A stretch of DNA of 64,000 nt from Hydractinia symbiolongicarpus (GCF_029227915.1 NC_079879.1:23824501-23888500), one strand, 5' to 3'; counted from the stretch's first letter, positions 44,753 through 57,302 are shown. Numbers and translations: made by a program. Notes: generated by a model not told the origin, from the sequence alone.

Positions 44753-45303
44753 CAGATGGAATGGAAAATTCAATGTGACACTTTTACCTAAAATCAGTAG
44801 TAGCCCCCAAAACGCAAATACCAAGAGGCAAGATTTGAGAAAGTCGCAAGTAATAGACCAGTGCACACAGCATGCTCCACAGAATTTTATCTAACTTGAA
44901 AACGGATAATAGGCTTTGCGTTCAATTTTCTGGCCATTTGCTTCTTTTGCTTCAATTAACACATCGGCTGGAAGAAAATACGGGAAAAAAAGAGGAGAAA
45001 GCTGTATTTATGCTTTAGTCCTTGTTTTTGACTTACGTGTTAATGATTACATGTGAATTACGCCACATTCATTTTAGATTTCACATGGGATGACAGGAGA
45101 AACTACGCAACATTTACTATAATGCAGCTTTTTTTTTGAGAGACAGTTCTTACCGAATAACTGGCACAGTCACATACCACATGTGCAACAAATGGATTTT
45201 TACAAACTAGTATAGGACTTCTTTAACCAATTACTAATTAGAAACCTTTAGCTAGAGCTGGTTTGTAACGTTTCCGCAAAGATGTACTCAAAGAAATCTA
45301 CGT

Positions 45304-45384
45304 GCTGCGATGGCCGAGTGGTTAAGGCGTTTGACTCGAAATCAAATGGGATATCCCGCACAGGTTCGAATCCTGTTCGCAGCG
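45304..45384 (+). tRNA. tRNA-Ser(CGA), reference type
   Basis: Identical to 29892. Confidence 0.95.
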
Positions 45385-45934
45385 CAGTTGAAATGTAAAT
45401 TGCAATGTGACACTTTTACCTAAAATCAATAGTATCTCTCAAAACGCAGGTGCTGAGAGGCAAAATTTGAGAAAGCCGCAAGTAATAGACCAGTGCACAC
45501 AGCATGCTCCACAGAATTCTATCTAACTTGAAAACGGATAATAGGCTTTGGGTTCAATTTTCTGGCCATTTGCTTCTTTTGCTTCAATTAACACATCGGC
45601 TGGAAGAAAATTCGGGAAAAAAAGAGGAGAAAGCTGTATTTATGCTTTAGTCCTTGTTTTTGACATACGTGTTAACGATTACATGCGAGTTACGCCACAA
45701 GGTTTGTTGATTTCACAGGGGTTGACAAGAGAAACTACGCAACATTTAACATAATACAATTTTTGTTAGAGAGAAAGTTTTTACCGAAAATATGGCACAG
45801 TCACATACGGCATATGCAACAAATTGATTTTTACAAACTAGTTTAGGACTTTTTTTACAAATTACTAATTAGAAACCTATAGCTAGAGTTGGTTTGTAAC
45901 GTTTCCGCAAAGATGTACTCAAAGTAATCTATGT

Positions 45935-46015
45935 GCTGCCATGGCTGAGTGGTTAAGGCGTGTGACTCGAACTCATATGGGATATCCCGCGCAGGTTCGA
46001 GTCCTGTTTGCAGCG
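45935..46015 (+). tRNA. tRNA-Ser(CGA), TGTGA-stem type, acceptor mismatch
   Basis: Acceptor GCTGCCA/TTGCAGC has C-U at 6-67. Anticodon arm TGTGA-CTCGAAC-TCATA with a G-U at 28-42 and C38. Confidence 0.65.
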
Positions 46016-46565
46016 CAGTTGAAATGGAGAATGCAATGTACGACTTTTACCTAAAATAAGTAGCATCTCTCAAAACGCAGGTGCTGAGAGGCAAAATTTG
46101 AGAAAGCTGCAAGTAATAGACCAGGGCACACAGCATGCTCCACAGAATTCTATCTAACTTGAAAACGGATAATAGGCTTTGCGTTCAAGTTTCTGGCCAT
46201 TTGCTTCTTTAGCTTCAATTAATACATCGGCTGGAAAAAAATGCGGGAAAGACAACGAGAAAGCTAAGTTTAAGTTTTTTTCCTTGTTTTTGACATACGT
46301 GTTAATGATTACATGCGAATTACGCCACAAGGCTTGTTGATTTCACAGGGGTTGACAGGAGAAACTACGCAACATTTAACATAATGCAATTTTTGTTAGA
46401 GAGAAAGTTCTTACTGAAAAGATGGCACAGTCACATACGGCATGTGTAACAACTGCATATTTACAAAGTAGTATACGACTTCTTTAACAAATTACTAATA
46501 GGAAACCTTTAGCTAGGGCGTGTTTGTAACGTTTGCGCGAAGATGTTTCTCAATGAAAACTATGG

Positions 46566-46646
46566 TCTGTGATGGCTGAGTGGTTAAGGCGTTTGACTCG
46601 AAATCAAATGGGATATTCTTCAAAGGTTCGAATCCTGTTCGCAGCG
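46566..46646 (+). tRNA. tRNA-Ser-like(CGA), TCTGTGA subfamily
   Basis: Broken 1-72 pair and T-stem mismatch; variable region GGGATATTCTTC has lost the clean arm. Confidence 0.48.
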
Positions 46647-47195
46647 CAGTTGAAATGTAAAATGCAATGTGACACTTTTACCTAAAATCAATAGGATCTC
46701 TCAAATCGCTGGTGCTGAGAGGCAAAAGTTGAGAAAGTCGCAAGTAATAGACCAGTGCACGCAGCATGCTCCACAGAATTCTATCTAAATTGAATACGGA
46801 TAATAGGCTTTGCGTTCAAGTTTCTGGCCATTTCCTTCTTTAGCTTCAATTAAAACATCGGCTGGAAAAAAATGCGGGAAAGACAAGGAGAAAGCTAAGT
46901 TTGAATTTTATTCCTTGCTTTTGACATACGTGTTAATGATTACATGTGAATTACGCCACAGGCATTTTAGATTTCACATGGGATGACAGGAGAAACTACG
47001 CAACATTTACTATAATGCAGCTTTTTTTTGAGAGACATTTCTTACCGAAAAACTGGCACAGTCATATACCACATGTGCAACAAATGGATTTTTACAAACT
47101 AGTATAGGACTTCTTTAACCAATTACTAATTAGAAACCTTTAGCTAGAGCTGGTTTGTAACGTTTCCGCAAAGATGTACTCAAAGTAATCTACGT

Positions 47196-47276
47196 GCTGC
47201 GATGGCTGAGTGGTTAAGGCGTGTGACTCGAACTCATATGGGATATCCCGCGCAGGTTCGAGTCCTGTTTGCAGCG
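47196..47276 (+). tRNA. tRNA-Ser(CGA), TGTGA-stem type
   Basis: Anticodon arm TGTGA-CTCGAAC-TCATA, T loop TTCGAGT, G-U at 6-67 and 49-65. Confidence 0.75.
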
Positions 47277-47825
47277 CAGTTGAAATGGAGAATGCAATGT
47301 ACCACTTTTACCTAAAATCAGTAGTATCTCTCAAAAAGCAGGTGCTGAGAGGCAAAATTTGAGAAAGCTGCAAGTAATAGACCAGTGCACACAGCATGCT
47401 CCACAAAATTCTATCTAACTTGAAAACGGATAATAGGCTTTGCGTTCAAGTTTCTGGCCATTTGCTTCTTTAGCTTCAATTAATACATCGGCTGGAAAAA
47501 AATGCGGGAAAGACAACGAGAAAGCTAAGTTTAAGTTTTTTTCCTTGTTTTTGACATACGTGTTAATGATTACATGTGAATTACGCCACATTCATTTTAG
47601 ATTTCACATGGGATGACAGGAGAAACTACGCAACATTTACTATAATGCAGCTTTTTTTTGAGAGACAGTTCTTACCGAAAAACTGGCACTGTCACATACC
47701 ACATGTGCAACAAATGGATTTTTACAAACTAGTATAGGACTTCTTTAACCAATTACTAATTAGAAACCTTTAGCTAGAGCTGGTTTGTAACGTTTCCGCA
47801 AAGATGTACTCAAAGAAATCTACGT

Positions 47826-47906
47826 GCTGCGATGGCCGAGTGGTTAAGGCGTTTGACTCGAAATCAAATGGGATATCCCGCACAGGTTCGAATCCTGTTC
47901 GCAGCG
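47826..47906 (+). tRNA. tRNA-Ser(CGA), reference type
   Basis: Identical to 29892. Confidence 0.95.
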
Positions 47907-48457
47907 CAGTTGAAATGTAAATTGCAATGTGACACTTTTACCTAAAATCAATAGTATCTCTCAAAACGCAGGTGCTGAGAGGCAAAATTTGAGAAAGCCG
48001 CAAGTAATAGACCAGTGCACACAGCATGCTCCACAGAATTCTATCTAACTTGAAAACGGATAATAGGCTTTGCGTTCAAGTTTCTGGCCATTTGCTTCTT
48101 TTGCTTCAATTAACACATCGGCTGGAAGAAAATGCGGGAAAAAAAGAGGAGAAAGCTGTATTTATGCTTTAGTCCTTGTTTTTGACATACGTGTTAATGA
48201 TTACATGCGAATTACGCCACAAGGTTTGTTGATTTCACAGGGGTTGACAGGAGAAACTACGCAACATTTAACATAATGCAATTTTTGTTAGAGAGAAAGT
48301 TCTTACTGAAAATATGGAACAGTCACATACGGCATGTGTAACAACTGCATATTTACAAAGTAGTATACGACTTCTTTAACAAATTACTAATAGGAAACCT
48401 TTAGCTAGGGTGTGTTTGTAACGTTTGCGCGAAGATGTTTCTCAATGAAAGCTATGG

Positions 48458-48538
48458 TCTGTGATGGCTGAGTGGTTAAGGCGTTTGACTCAAAATCAAA
48501 TGGGATATTCTGCAAAGGTTCGAATCCTGTTCGCAGCG
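48458..48538 (+). tRNA. tRNA-Ser-like with anticodon CAA, TCTGTGA subfamily
   Basis: Loop CTCAAAA gives CAA, which reads the Leu codon UUG. The body is that of the degenerate subfamily (broken 1-72, T-stem mismatch), so activity is doubtful. Confidence 0.5.
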
Positions 48539-49087
48539 CAGTTGAAATGTAAAATGCAATGTGACACTTTTACCTAAAATCAATAGGATCTCTCAAATCG
48601 CTGGTGCTGAGAGGCAAAAGTTGAGAAAGTTGCAAGTAATAGACCAGTGCACGCAGCATGCTCCACAGAATTCTATCTAAATTGAATACGGATAATAGGC
48701 TTTGCGTTCAAGTTTCTGGCCATTTGCTTCTTTAGCTTCAATTAATACATCGGCTGGAAAAAATTGCGGGAAAGGCAAGGAGAAAGCTAAGTTTGAATTT
48801 TATTCCTTGCTTTTGACATACGTGTTAATGATTACATGTGAATTACGCCACAGGCATTTTAGATTTCACATGGGATGACAGGAGAAACTACGCAACATTT
48901 ACTATAATGCAGCTTTTTTTTGAGAGACATTTCTTACCGAAAAACTGGCACAGTCATGTACCACATGTGCAACAAATGGATTTTTACAAACTAGTATAGG
49001 ACTTCTTTAACCAATTACTAATTAGAAACCTTTAGCTAGAGCTGGTTTGTAACGTTTCCGCAAAGATGTACTCAAAGACATCTACGT

Positions 49088-49168
49088 GCTGCGATGGCCG
49101 AGTGGTTAAGGCGTTTGACTCGAAATCAAATGGGATATCCCGCACAGGTTCGAATCCTGTTCGCAGCG
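49088..49168 (+). tRNA. tRNA-Ser(CGA), reference type
   Basis: Identical to 29892. Confidence 0.95.
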
Positions 49169-49718
49169 CAGTTGAAATGTAAATTGCAATGGGACACTTT
49201 TACCTAAAATCAATAGTATCTCACAAAACGCAGTTGCTGAGAGGCAAAATTTGAGAAAGCCGCAAGTAATAGACCAGTGCACACAGCATGCTCCACAGAA
49301 TTCTATCTAACTTGAAAACGGATAATAGGCTTTGCGTTCAAGTTTCTGGCCATTTGCTTCTTTTGCTTCAATTAACACATCGGCTGGAAGAAAATGCAGG
49401 AAAAAAAGAGGAGAAAGCTGTATTTATGCTTTAGTCCTTGTTTTTGACATACGTGTTAACGATTACATGCGAATTACGCCACAAGGTTTGTTGATTTCAC
49501 AGGGGTTGACAGGAGAAACTACGCAACATTTAACATAATGCAATTTTTGTTAGAGAGAAAGTTCTTACCGAAAATATGGCACAGTCACATACGGCATATG
49601 CAACAAATTGATTTTTACAAACTAGTATAGGACTTTTTTTACAAATTACTAATTAGAAACCTATAGCTAGAGTTGGTTTGTAACGTTTCCGCAAAGATGT
49701 ACTCAAAGTAATCTACGT

Positions 49719-49799
49719 GCTGCGATGGCTGAGTGGTTAAGGCGTGTGACTCGAACTCATATGGGATATCCCGCGCAGGTTCGAGTCCTGTTTGCAGCG
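49719..49799 (+). tRNA. tRNA-Ser(CGA), TGTGA-stem type
   Basis: Same as the copy at 47196. Confidence 0.75.
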
Positions 49800-50348
49800 C
49801 ATTTGAAATGGAGAATGCAATGTACCACTTTTACCTAAAATCAGTAGTATCCCGCAAAAGGCAGGTGCTGAGAGGCAAAATTTGAGAAAGTTTCAAGTAA
49901 TAGACCAGTGCACACAGCATGCTCCACAAAATTTTACCTAACTTGAATGCCGATAGCAGGCTTTGCATTCATATTTCTAACCACTTGCTTCTTTAGCTTC
50001 AATTAACACACCGGCTGGAAAAAAATGCAGGAAAGAGGAGGAGAAAGCTAAATTTAAACTCTATTCCTTGTCTCTGACATACGTGTTAATGATTACATGT
50101 GAATTACGTCACAGGCTTTTAGATTTCACATGGGATGACAGGAGAAACTACGCAACATTTACTTTAATGCAGCTTTGTTTTGAGAGACAGTTCTTACCGA
50201 AAAACTGGCACAGTCACATACGGCATGTGTAACAACTGCATATTTACAAAGTAGTATACGACTTCTTTAACAAATTACTAATAGGAAACCTTTAGCTAGG
50301 GCGTGTTTGTAACGTTTGCGCGAAGATGTTTCTCAATGAAAACTATGG

Positions 50349-50429
50349 TCTGTGATGGCTGAGTGGTTAAGGCGTTTGACTCGAAATCAAATGGGATATT
50401 CTGCAAAGGTTCGAATCCTGTTCGCAGCG
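50349..50429 (+). tRNA. tRNA-Ser-like(CGA), TCTGTGA subfamily
   Basis: Variable region GATATTCTGC and T stem AAAGG/CCTGT; 1-72 broken. Confidence 0.5.
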
Positions 50430-50977
50430 CAGTTGAAATGTAAAATGCAATGTGACACTTTTACCTAAAATCAATAGGAAGTCTCAAATCGCTGGTGCTG
50501 AGAGGCAAAAGTTGAGAAAGTCACAAGTAATAGACCAGTGCACGCAGCATGCTCCACAGAATTCTATCTAAATTGAATACGGGTAATAGGCTTTGCGTTC
50601 AAGTTTCTGGCCATTTGCTTCTTTAGCTTCAATTAATACATCGGCTGGAAAAAATTGCGGGAAAGACAAGGAGAAAGCTAAGTTTGAATTTTATTCCTTG
50701 CTTTTGACATACGTGTTAATGATTACATGTGAATTACGCCACAGGCATTTTAGATTTCACATGGGATGACAGGAGAAACTACGCAACATTTACTATAATG
50801 CAGTTTTTTTTGAGAGACATTTCTTACCGAAAAACTGGCACAGTCATGTACCACATGTGCAACAAATGGATTTTTACAAACTAGTATAGGATTTCTTTAA
50901 CCAATTACTAATTAGAAACCTTTAGCTAGAGCTGGTTTGTAACGTTTCCGCAAAGATGTACTCAAAGAAATCTACGT

Positions 50978-51058
50978 GCTGCGATGGCCGAGTGGTTAAG
51001 GCGTTTGACTCGAATTCAAATGGGATATCCCGCACAGGTTCGAATCCTGTTCGCAGCG
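50978..51058 (+). tRNA. tRNA-Ser(CGA), U38 variant
   Basis: Identical to the reference except A38 to T (loop CTCGAAT). Confidence 0.88.
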
Positions 51059-51608
51059 CAGTTGAAATGTAAATTGCAATGTGACACTTTTACCTAAAAT
51101 CAATAGTATCTCACAAAACGCAGGTGCTGAGAGGCAAAATTTGAGAAAGCCGCAAGTAATAGACCAGTGCACACAGCATGCTCCACAGAATTCTATCTAA
51201 CTTGAAAACGGATAATAGGCTTTGCGTTCAAGTTTCTGGCCATTTGCTTCTTTTGCTTCAATTAACACATCGGCTGGAAGAAAATGCGGGAAAAAAAGAG
51301 GAGAAAGCTGTATTTATGCTTTAGTCCTTGTTTTTGACATACGTGTTAACGATTACATGCGAATTACGCCACAAGGTTTGTTGATTTCACAGGGGTTGAC
51401 AGGAGAAACTACGCAACATTTAACATAATGCAATTTTTGTTAGAGAGAAAGTTCTTACCGAAAATATGGCACAGTCACATACGGCATATGCAACAAATTG
51501 ATTTTTACAAACTAGTATAGGACTTTTTTTACAAATTACTAATTAGAAACCTATAGCTAGAGCTGGTTTGTAACGTTTCCGCAAAGATGTACTCAAAGTA
51601 ATCTACGT

Positions 51609-51689
51609 GCTGCGATGGCTGAGTGGTTAAGGCGTGTGACTCGAACTCATATGGGATATCCCGCGCAGGTTCGAGTCCTGTTTGCAGCG
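51609..51689 (+). tRNA. tRNA-Ser(CGA), TGTGA-stem type
   Basis: Same as the copy at 47196. Confidence 0.75.
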
Positions 51690-52235
51690 CAGTTGAAATG
51701 GAGATTGCCATGTACCACTTTTACCTAAAATCAGTAGTATCCCGCAAAAGGCAGGTGCTGAGAGGCAAAATTTGAGAAAGTTGCAAGTAATAGACCAGTG
51801 CACACAGCATGCTCCACAAAATTTACCTAACTTGAATGCCGATAGCAGGCTTTGCATTCATATTTCTAACCACTTGCTTCTTTAGCTTCAATTAACACAC
51901 CGGCTGGAAAAAAATGCAGGAAAGAGGAGGAGAAAGCTAAATTTAAACTCTATTCCTTGTCTCTGACATACGTGTTAATGATTAAATGTGAATTACGTCA
52001 CAGGCTTTTAGATTTCACATGGGATGACAGGAGAAACTACGCAACATTTACTTTAATGCAGCTTTGTTTTGAGAGACAGTTCTTACCGAAAAACTGGCAC
52101 AGTCACATACCACATGTGTAACAAATGGATGTTTCAAACTAGTATAGGACTTCTTTACCAAGTTAATAATTATAAACCTTTAGCTAGAGCTGGTTTGTAA
52201 CGTTTCCGCAAAGATGTACTCAAAGAAATCTACGT

Positions 52236-52316
52236 GCTGCGATGGCCGAGTGGTTAAGGCGTTTGACTCGAAATCAAATGGGATATCCCGCACAGGTTCG
52301 AATCCTGTTCGCAGCG
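52236..52316 (+). tRNA. tRNA-Ser(CGA), reference type
   Basis: Identical to 29892. Confidence 0.95.
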
Positions 52317-52864
52317 CAGTTGAAATGGAAAATTCAATGTGACAGTTTTACCTAAAATCAATAGTATCCCCCAAAACGCGGGTGCAGAGAGGCAATATTT
52401 GAGAAAGTGGCAAGTAATAGACCAGCGCACACAGCATGCTCCACAAAGTTCTACCTAACTTGAATGCTGATAATAGGCTTTGCCTTCAAGCTTCTGGCCA
52501 TTTGCTTCTTTAGCTTCAATTAACACATCGGCTGAAATAAATTATGGGAAAGAAGAGGAGAAAGCTATATTTAAACTTTAGTCTTTGTTTTTGACATACG
52601 TGTCAATGATTACATGCGAATTACGCCACAAGCTGTGTTGATTTCACATGGGTTGACAGGAGAAACTACGCAACATTTAACATAATGCAATTTTTGTTTG
52701 AGAGAAAGTTCTTACCAAAAAAATGACACAGTCACCTACGGCATCTGCAACAAATGGATGAATACAACTAGTATACGAATCCTTTAACAAATTGTTAATT
52801 AGAAACCTTTAGCTAGGGCGTGTTTGTAACGTTTGAGCGAAGATGTACTCAAAGAAATCTACGT

Positions 52865-52945
52865 GCTGCGATGGCCGAGTGGTTAAGGCGTTTGACTCGA
52901 AATCAAATGGGATATCCCGCACTGGTTCGAAGCCTGTTCGCAGCG
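52865..52945 (+). tRNA. tRNA-Ser(CGA), T-arm variant
   Basis: T stem ACTGG/CCTGT has U-U at 51-63 and the loop ends AAG (B box GGTTCGAAGCC). Confidence 0.72.
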
Positions 52946-53467
52946 CAGTTGAAATGGAAAATTCGATGTGACAGTTTTACCTAAAGTCAGTAGTATCCCG
53001 CAAAACGCAGGTGCTGAGAGGCATGATTTGAGAAAGTCGCAAGTAATAGACCAGTGCACACAGCATGCTCCAAAAAAATTCTACCTAACTTGAATACTGA
53101 TAATAGGCTTTGCGTTTAAACAATTAACACATCGGCCGAAAGAAAATGCGGGAAAGAAAAGGAGAAAGCTAAGTTTAAATTTTATTCTTGGCTTTTGACA
53201 TACGTGTCAATGACTACATGCGAATTACGCCACAAGCTTTGTTGATTTCACATGGGTTGACAGGAGAAACTACGCAACATTTAATATAATGCAAATTTTT
53301 TGAGAGACAGTTCTTACCGAAAAACTGGCACAGTCACATACCACATGTGCAACAAATGGATTTTTACAAACTAGTATAGGACTTCTTTAACCAATTACTA
53401 ATTAGAAACCTTTAGCTAGAGCTGGTTTGTAACGTTTCCGCAAAGATGTACTCAAAGAAATCTACGT

Positions 53468-53548
53468 GCTGCAATGGCCGAGTGGTTAAGGCGTTTGACT
53501 CAAAATCAAATGGGATATCCCGCACAGGTTCGAATCCTGTTTGCAGCG
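53468..53548 (+). tRNA. tRNA-Ser body with anticodon CAA, fully paired
   Basis: Acceptor GCTGCAA/TTGCAGC carries matched changes at 6 and 67. T and anticodon stems are perfect and both promoter boxes intact. Loop CTCAAAA gives CAA (Leu UUG). Seryl-tRNA synthetases generally do not read the anticodon, so it could carry serine. Confidence 0.85.
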
Positions 53549-54097
53549 CAGTTGAAATGTAAAATGCAATGTGGCACTTTTACCTAAAATCAGTAGTATC
53601 CCGCAAAACGCAGGTGCTGAGAGGCATGATTTGAGAAAGTCGCAAGTAATAGACCAGTGCACACAGCATGCTCCACAAAATTCTACCTAACTTGAATGCC
53701 GATAACAGGCTTTGCGTTTAAGTTTCTGGCCATTTGCTTCTTTAGCTTCAATTAACACATCGGCTGAAAAAAAATGCGGGAAAAAACAGGAGAAAGTTAA
53801 GTTTGAATTTTATTCCTTGTTTTTGACATACGTGTTAATGATTACATGTGAATTACGCCACATTCATTTTAGATTTCACATGGGATGACAGGAGAAACTA
53901 CGCAACATTTACTATAATGCAGCTTTTTTTTGAAAGACAGTTCTTACCAAAAAACTGGCACAGTCACATACCACATGTGCAACAAATGGATTTTTACAAA
54001 CTAGTACAGGACTTCTTTAACCAATTACTAATTAGAAACCTTTAGCTAGAGCTGGTTTGTAACGTTTCCGCAAAGATGTACTCAAAGAAATCTACGT

Positions 54098-54178
54098 GCT
54101 GCAATGGCCGAGTGGTTAAGGCGTTTGACTCAAAATCAAATTGGATATCCCGCACTGGTTCGAATCCAGTTCGCAGCG
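54098..54178 (+). tRNA. tRNA-Ser body with anticodon CAA, compensated T stem
   Basis: Same loop as 53468. T stem ACTGG/CCAGT is matched at 51-63. The acceptor has A-C at 6-67 and the variable arm is TGGATATCCC. Confidence 0.78.
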
Positions 54179-54727
54179 CAGTTGAAATGTAAAATGCAAT
54201 GTGGCACTTTTACCTAAAATCAGTAGTATCCCGCAAAACGCAGGTGCTGAGAGGCATGATTTGAGAAAGTCGCAAGTAATAGACCAGTGCACACAGCATG
54301 CTCCACAAAATTCTACCTAACTTGAATGCCGATAACAGGCTTTGCGTTTAAGTTTCTGGCCATTTGCTTCTTTAGCTTCAATTAACACATCGGCTGAAAA
54401 AAAATGCGGGAAAAAACAGGAGAAAGTTAAGTTTGAATTTTATTCCTTGTTTTTGACATACGTGTTAATGATTACATGTGAATTACGCCACAGGCATTTT
54501 ATATTTCACATGGGATGACAAGAGAAACTACGCAACATTTACTTTAATGCAGCTTTTTTTTGAGAGACAGTTCTTACCAAAAAACTGGCACAGTCACATA
54601 CCACATGTGCAACAAATGGATTTTTACAAACTAGTACAGGACTTCTTTAACCAATTACTAATTAGAAACCTTTAGCTAGAGCTGGTTTGTAACGTTTCCG
54701 CAAAGATGTACTCAAAGAAATCTACGT

Positions 54728-54808
54728 GCTGCGATGGCCGAGTGGTTAGGGCGTTTGACTCGAAATCAAATGGGATATCCCGCACTGGTTCGAATCCTGT
54801 TCGCAGCG
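54728..54808 (+). tRNA. tRNA-Ser(CGA), T-stem mismatch
   Basis: T stem ACTGG/CCTGT (51-63 U-U) and GGTTAGGG in the D loop. The B box sequence is intact. Confidence 0.78.
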
Positions 54809-55355
54809 CAGTTGAAATGGAAAATTCCATGTGACACTTTTACCTAAAATCAGTAGTATCCCCCAAAACGCAAATACCAAGAGGCAATATTTGAGAAAGT
54901 GGCAAGTAATAGACCAGTGCACACAGCATGCTCCACAAAATTCTACCTAACTTGAATGCTGATAATAGGCTTTGCCTTCAAGCTTCTAGCCATTTGCTTC
55001 TTAGCTTCAATTAACACATCGGCTGAAATAAATTATGGGAAAGAAGAGGAGAAAGCTATATTTAAACTTTAGTCTTTGTTTTTGACATACGTGTCAATGA
55101 TTACATGCGAATTACGTCACAAGCTGTGTTGATTTCACATGGGTTGACAGGAGAAACTACGCAACATTTAACATAATGCAATTTTTGTTTGAGAGAAAGT
55201 TCTTACCAAAAAAATGACACAGTCACATACGGCATGTGCAACAAATGGATGAATACAACTAGTATACGAATCCTTTAACAAATTAATAATTAGAAACCTT
55301 TAGCTAGGGCGTGTTTGTAACGTTTGAGCGAAGATGTACTCAAAGAAATCTACGT

Positions 55356-55436
55356 GCTGCGATGGCCGAGTGGTTAAGGCGTTTGACTCGAAATCAAATG
55401 GGATATCCCGCACTGGTTCGAAGCCTGTTCGCAGCG
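55356..55436 (+). tRNA. tRNA-Ser(CGA), T-arm variant
   Basis: Identical to the copy at 52865. Confidence 0.72.
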
Positions 55437-55960
55437 CAGTTGAAATGGAAAATTCGATGTGACAGATTTACCTAAAATCAGTAGTATCCCGCAAAACGCA
55501 GGTGCTGAGAGGCATGATTTGAGAAAGTGGCAAGTAATAGACCAGTGCACACAGCATGCTCCACCTAGTTCTACCTAACTTGAATGCCGATAACAGGTGT
55601 TGCGTTTAAGCAATTAACACATCGGCCGAAAGAAAATGCGGGAAAGAAAAGGAGAAAGCTAAGTTTAAATTTTATTCTTGGCTTTTGACATACGTGTCAA
55701 TGACTACATGCAAATTACGCCACAAGCTTCGTTGATTTCACAGGGGTTGACAGGAGAAACTACGCAACATTTAACATAATGCAATTTTTGTTAGAGAGAA
55801 AGTTCTTACTGAAAATATGGCACAGTCACATACGGCATGTGTAACAACTGCATATTTACAAAGTAGTATACGACTTCTTTAACAAATTACTAATAGGAAA
55901 CCTTTAGCTAGGGCGTGTTTGTAACGTTTGCGCGAAGATGTTTCTCAATAAAAAATATGG

Positions 55961-56041
55961 TCTGTGATGGCTGAGTGGTTAAGGCGTTTGACTCGAAATC
56001 AAATGGGATATTCTGCAAAGGTTCGAATCCTGTTCGCAGCG
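55961..56041 (+). tRNA. tRNA-Ser-like(CGA), TCTGTGA subfamily
   Basis: Same as 50349; 5' flank slightly changed (CAATAAAAAATATGG). Confidence 0.5.
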
Positions 56042-56590
56042 CAGTTGAAATGTAAAATGCAATGTGACACCTTTACCTAAAATCAATATGATCTCTCAAA
56101 TCGCTGGTGCTGAGAGGCAAAAGTTGAGAAAGTCGCAAGTAATAGACCAGTGCACGCAGCATGCTCCACAGAATTCTATCTAAATTGAATACGGATAATA
56201 TGCTTTGCGTTCAAGTTCCTGGCCATTTGCTTCTTTAGCTTCAATTAATACATCGGCTGGAAAAAAATGCGGGAAAGACAAGGAGAAAGCTAAGTTTGAA
56301 TTTTATTCCTTGCTTTTGACATACGTGTTAATGATTACATGTGAATTACGCCACATTCATTTTAGATTTCACATGGGATGACAGAAGAAACTACGCAACA
56401 TTTACTATAATGCAGCTTTTTTTTGAGAGACATTTCTTACCAAAAAACTGGCACAGTCATGTACCACATGTGCAACAAATGGATTTTTACAAACTAGTAT
56501 AGGACTTTTTTTACAAATTACTAATTAGAAACCTATAGCTAGAGCTGGTTTGTAACGTTTACGCAAAGATGTACTCAAAGTAATCTACGT

Positions 56591-56671
56591 GCTGCGATGG
56601 CTGAGTGGTTAAGGCGTGTGACTCGAAATCATATGGGATATCCCGCGCAGGTTCGAGTCCTGTTTGCAGCG
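56591..56671 (+). tRNA. tRNA-Ser(CGA), TGTGA-stem type
   Basis: As 47196 but with A38 (loop CTCGAAA). Confidence 0.77.
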
Positions 56672-57221
56672 CAGTTGAAATGGAGAATGCAATGTACGAC
56701 TTTTACCTAAAATCAGTAGTATCTCTCAAAACGCAGGTGCTGAGAGGCAAAATTTGAGAAAGCTGCAAGTAATAGACCAGGGCACACAGCATGCTCCACA
56801 GAATTCTATCTAACTTGAAAACGGATAATAGGCTTTGCGTTCAAGTTTCTGGCCATTTGCTTCTGTAGCTTCAATTAATACATCGGCTGGAAAAAAATGC
56901 GGGAAAGACAACGAGAAAGCTAAGTTTAAGTTTTTTTCCTTGTTTTTGACATACGTGTTAATGATTACATGCGAATTACGCCACAAGGCTTGTTGATTTC
57001 ACAGGGGTTGACAGGAGAAACTACGCAACATTTAACATAATGCAATTTTTGTTAGAGAGAAAGTTCTTACTGAAAATATGGCACAGTCACATACGGCATG
57101 TATAACAACTGCATATTTACAAAGTAGTATACGACTTCTTTAACAAATTACTAATAGGACACCTTTAGCTAGGGCGTGTTTGTAACGTTTGCGCGAAGAT
57201 GTTTCTCAGTGAAAACTATGG

Positions 57222-57302
57222 TCTGTGATGGCTGAGTGGTTAAGGCGTTTGACTCGAAATCAAATGGGATATTCTGCAAAGGTTCGAATCCTGTTCGCAG
57301 CG
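57222..57302 (+). tRNA. tRNA-Ser-like(CGA), TCTGTGA subfamily
   Basis: Same as 50349. Confidence 0.5.

Larger units (their letters stand above)
46566..51689 (+). repeat. trimer block, period about 1891 bp
   Basis: The TCTGTGA-type tRNA recurs at 46566, 48458 and 50349. The two other unit types between them (reference type and TGTGA-stem type) are kept but swapped in order in the first trimer: 47196/47826 versus 49088/49719 and 50978/51609. Confidence 0.7.
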
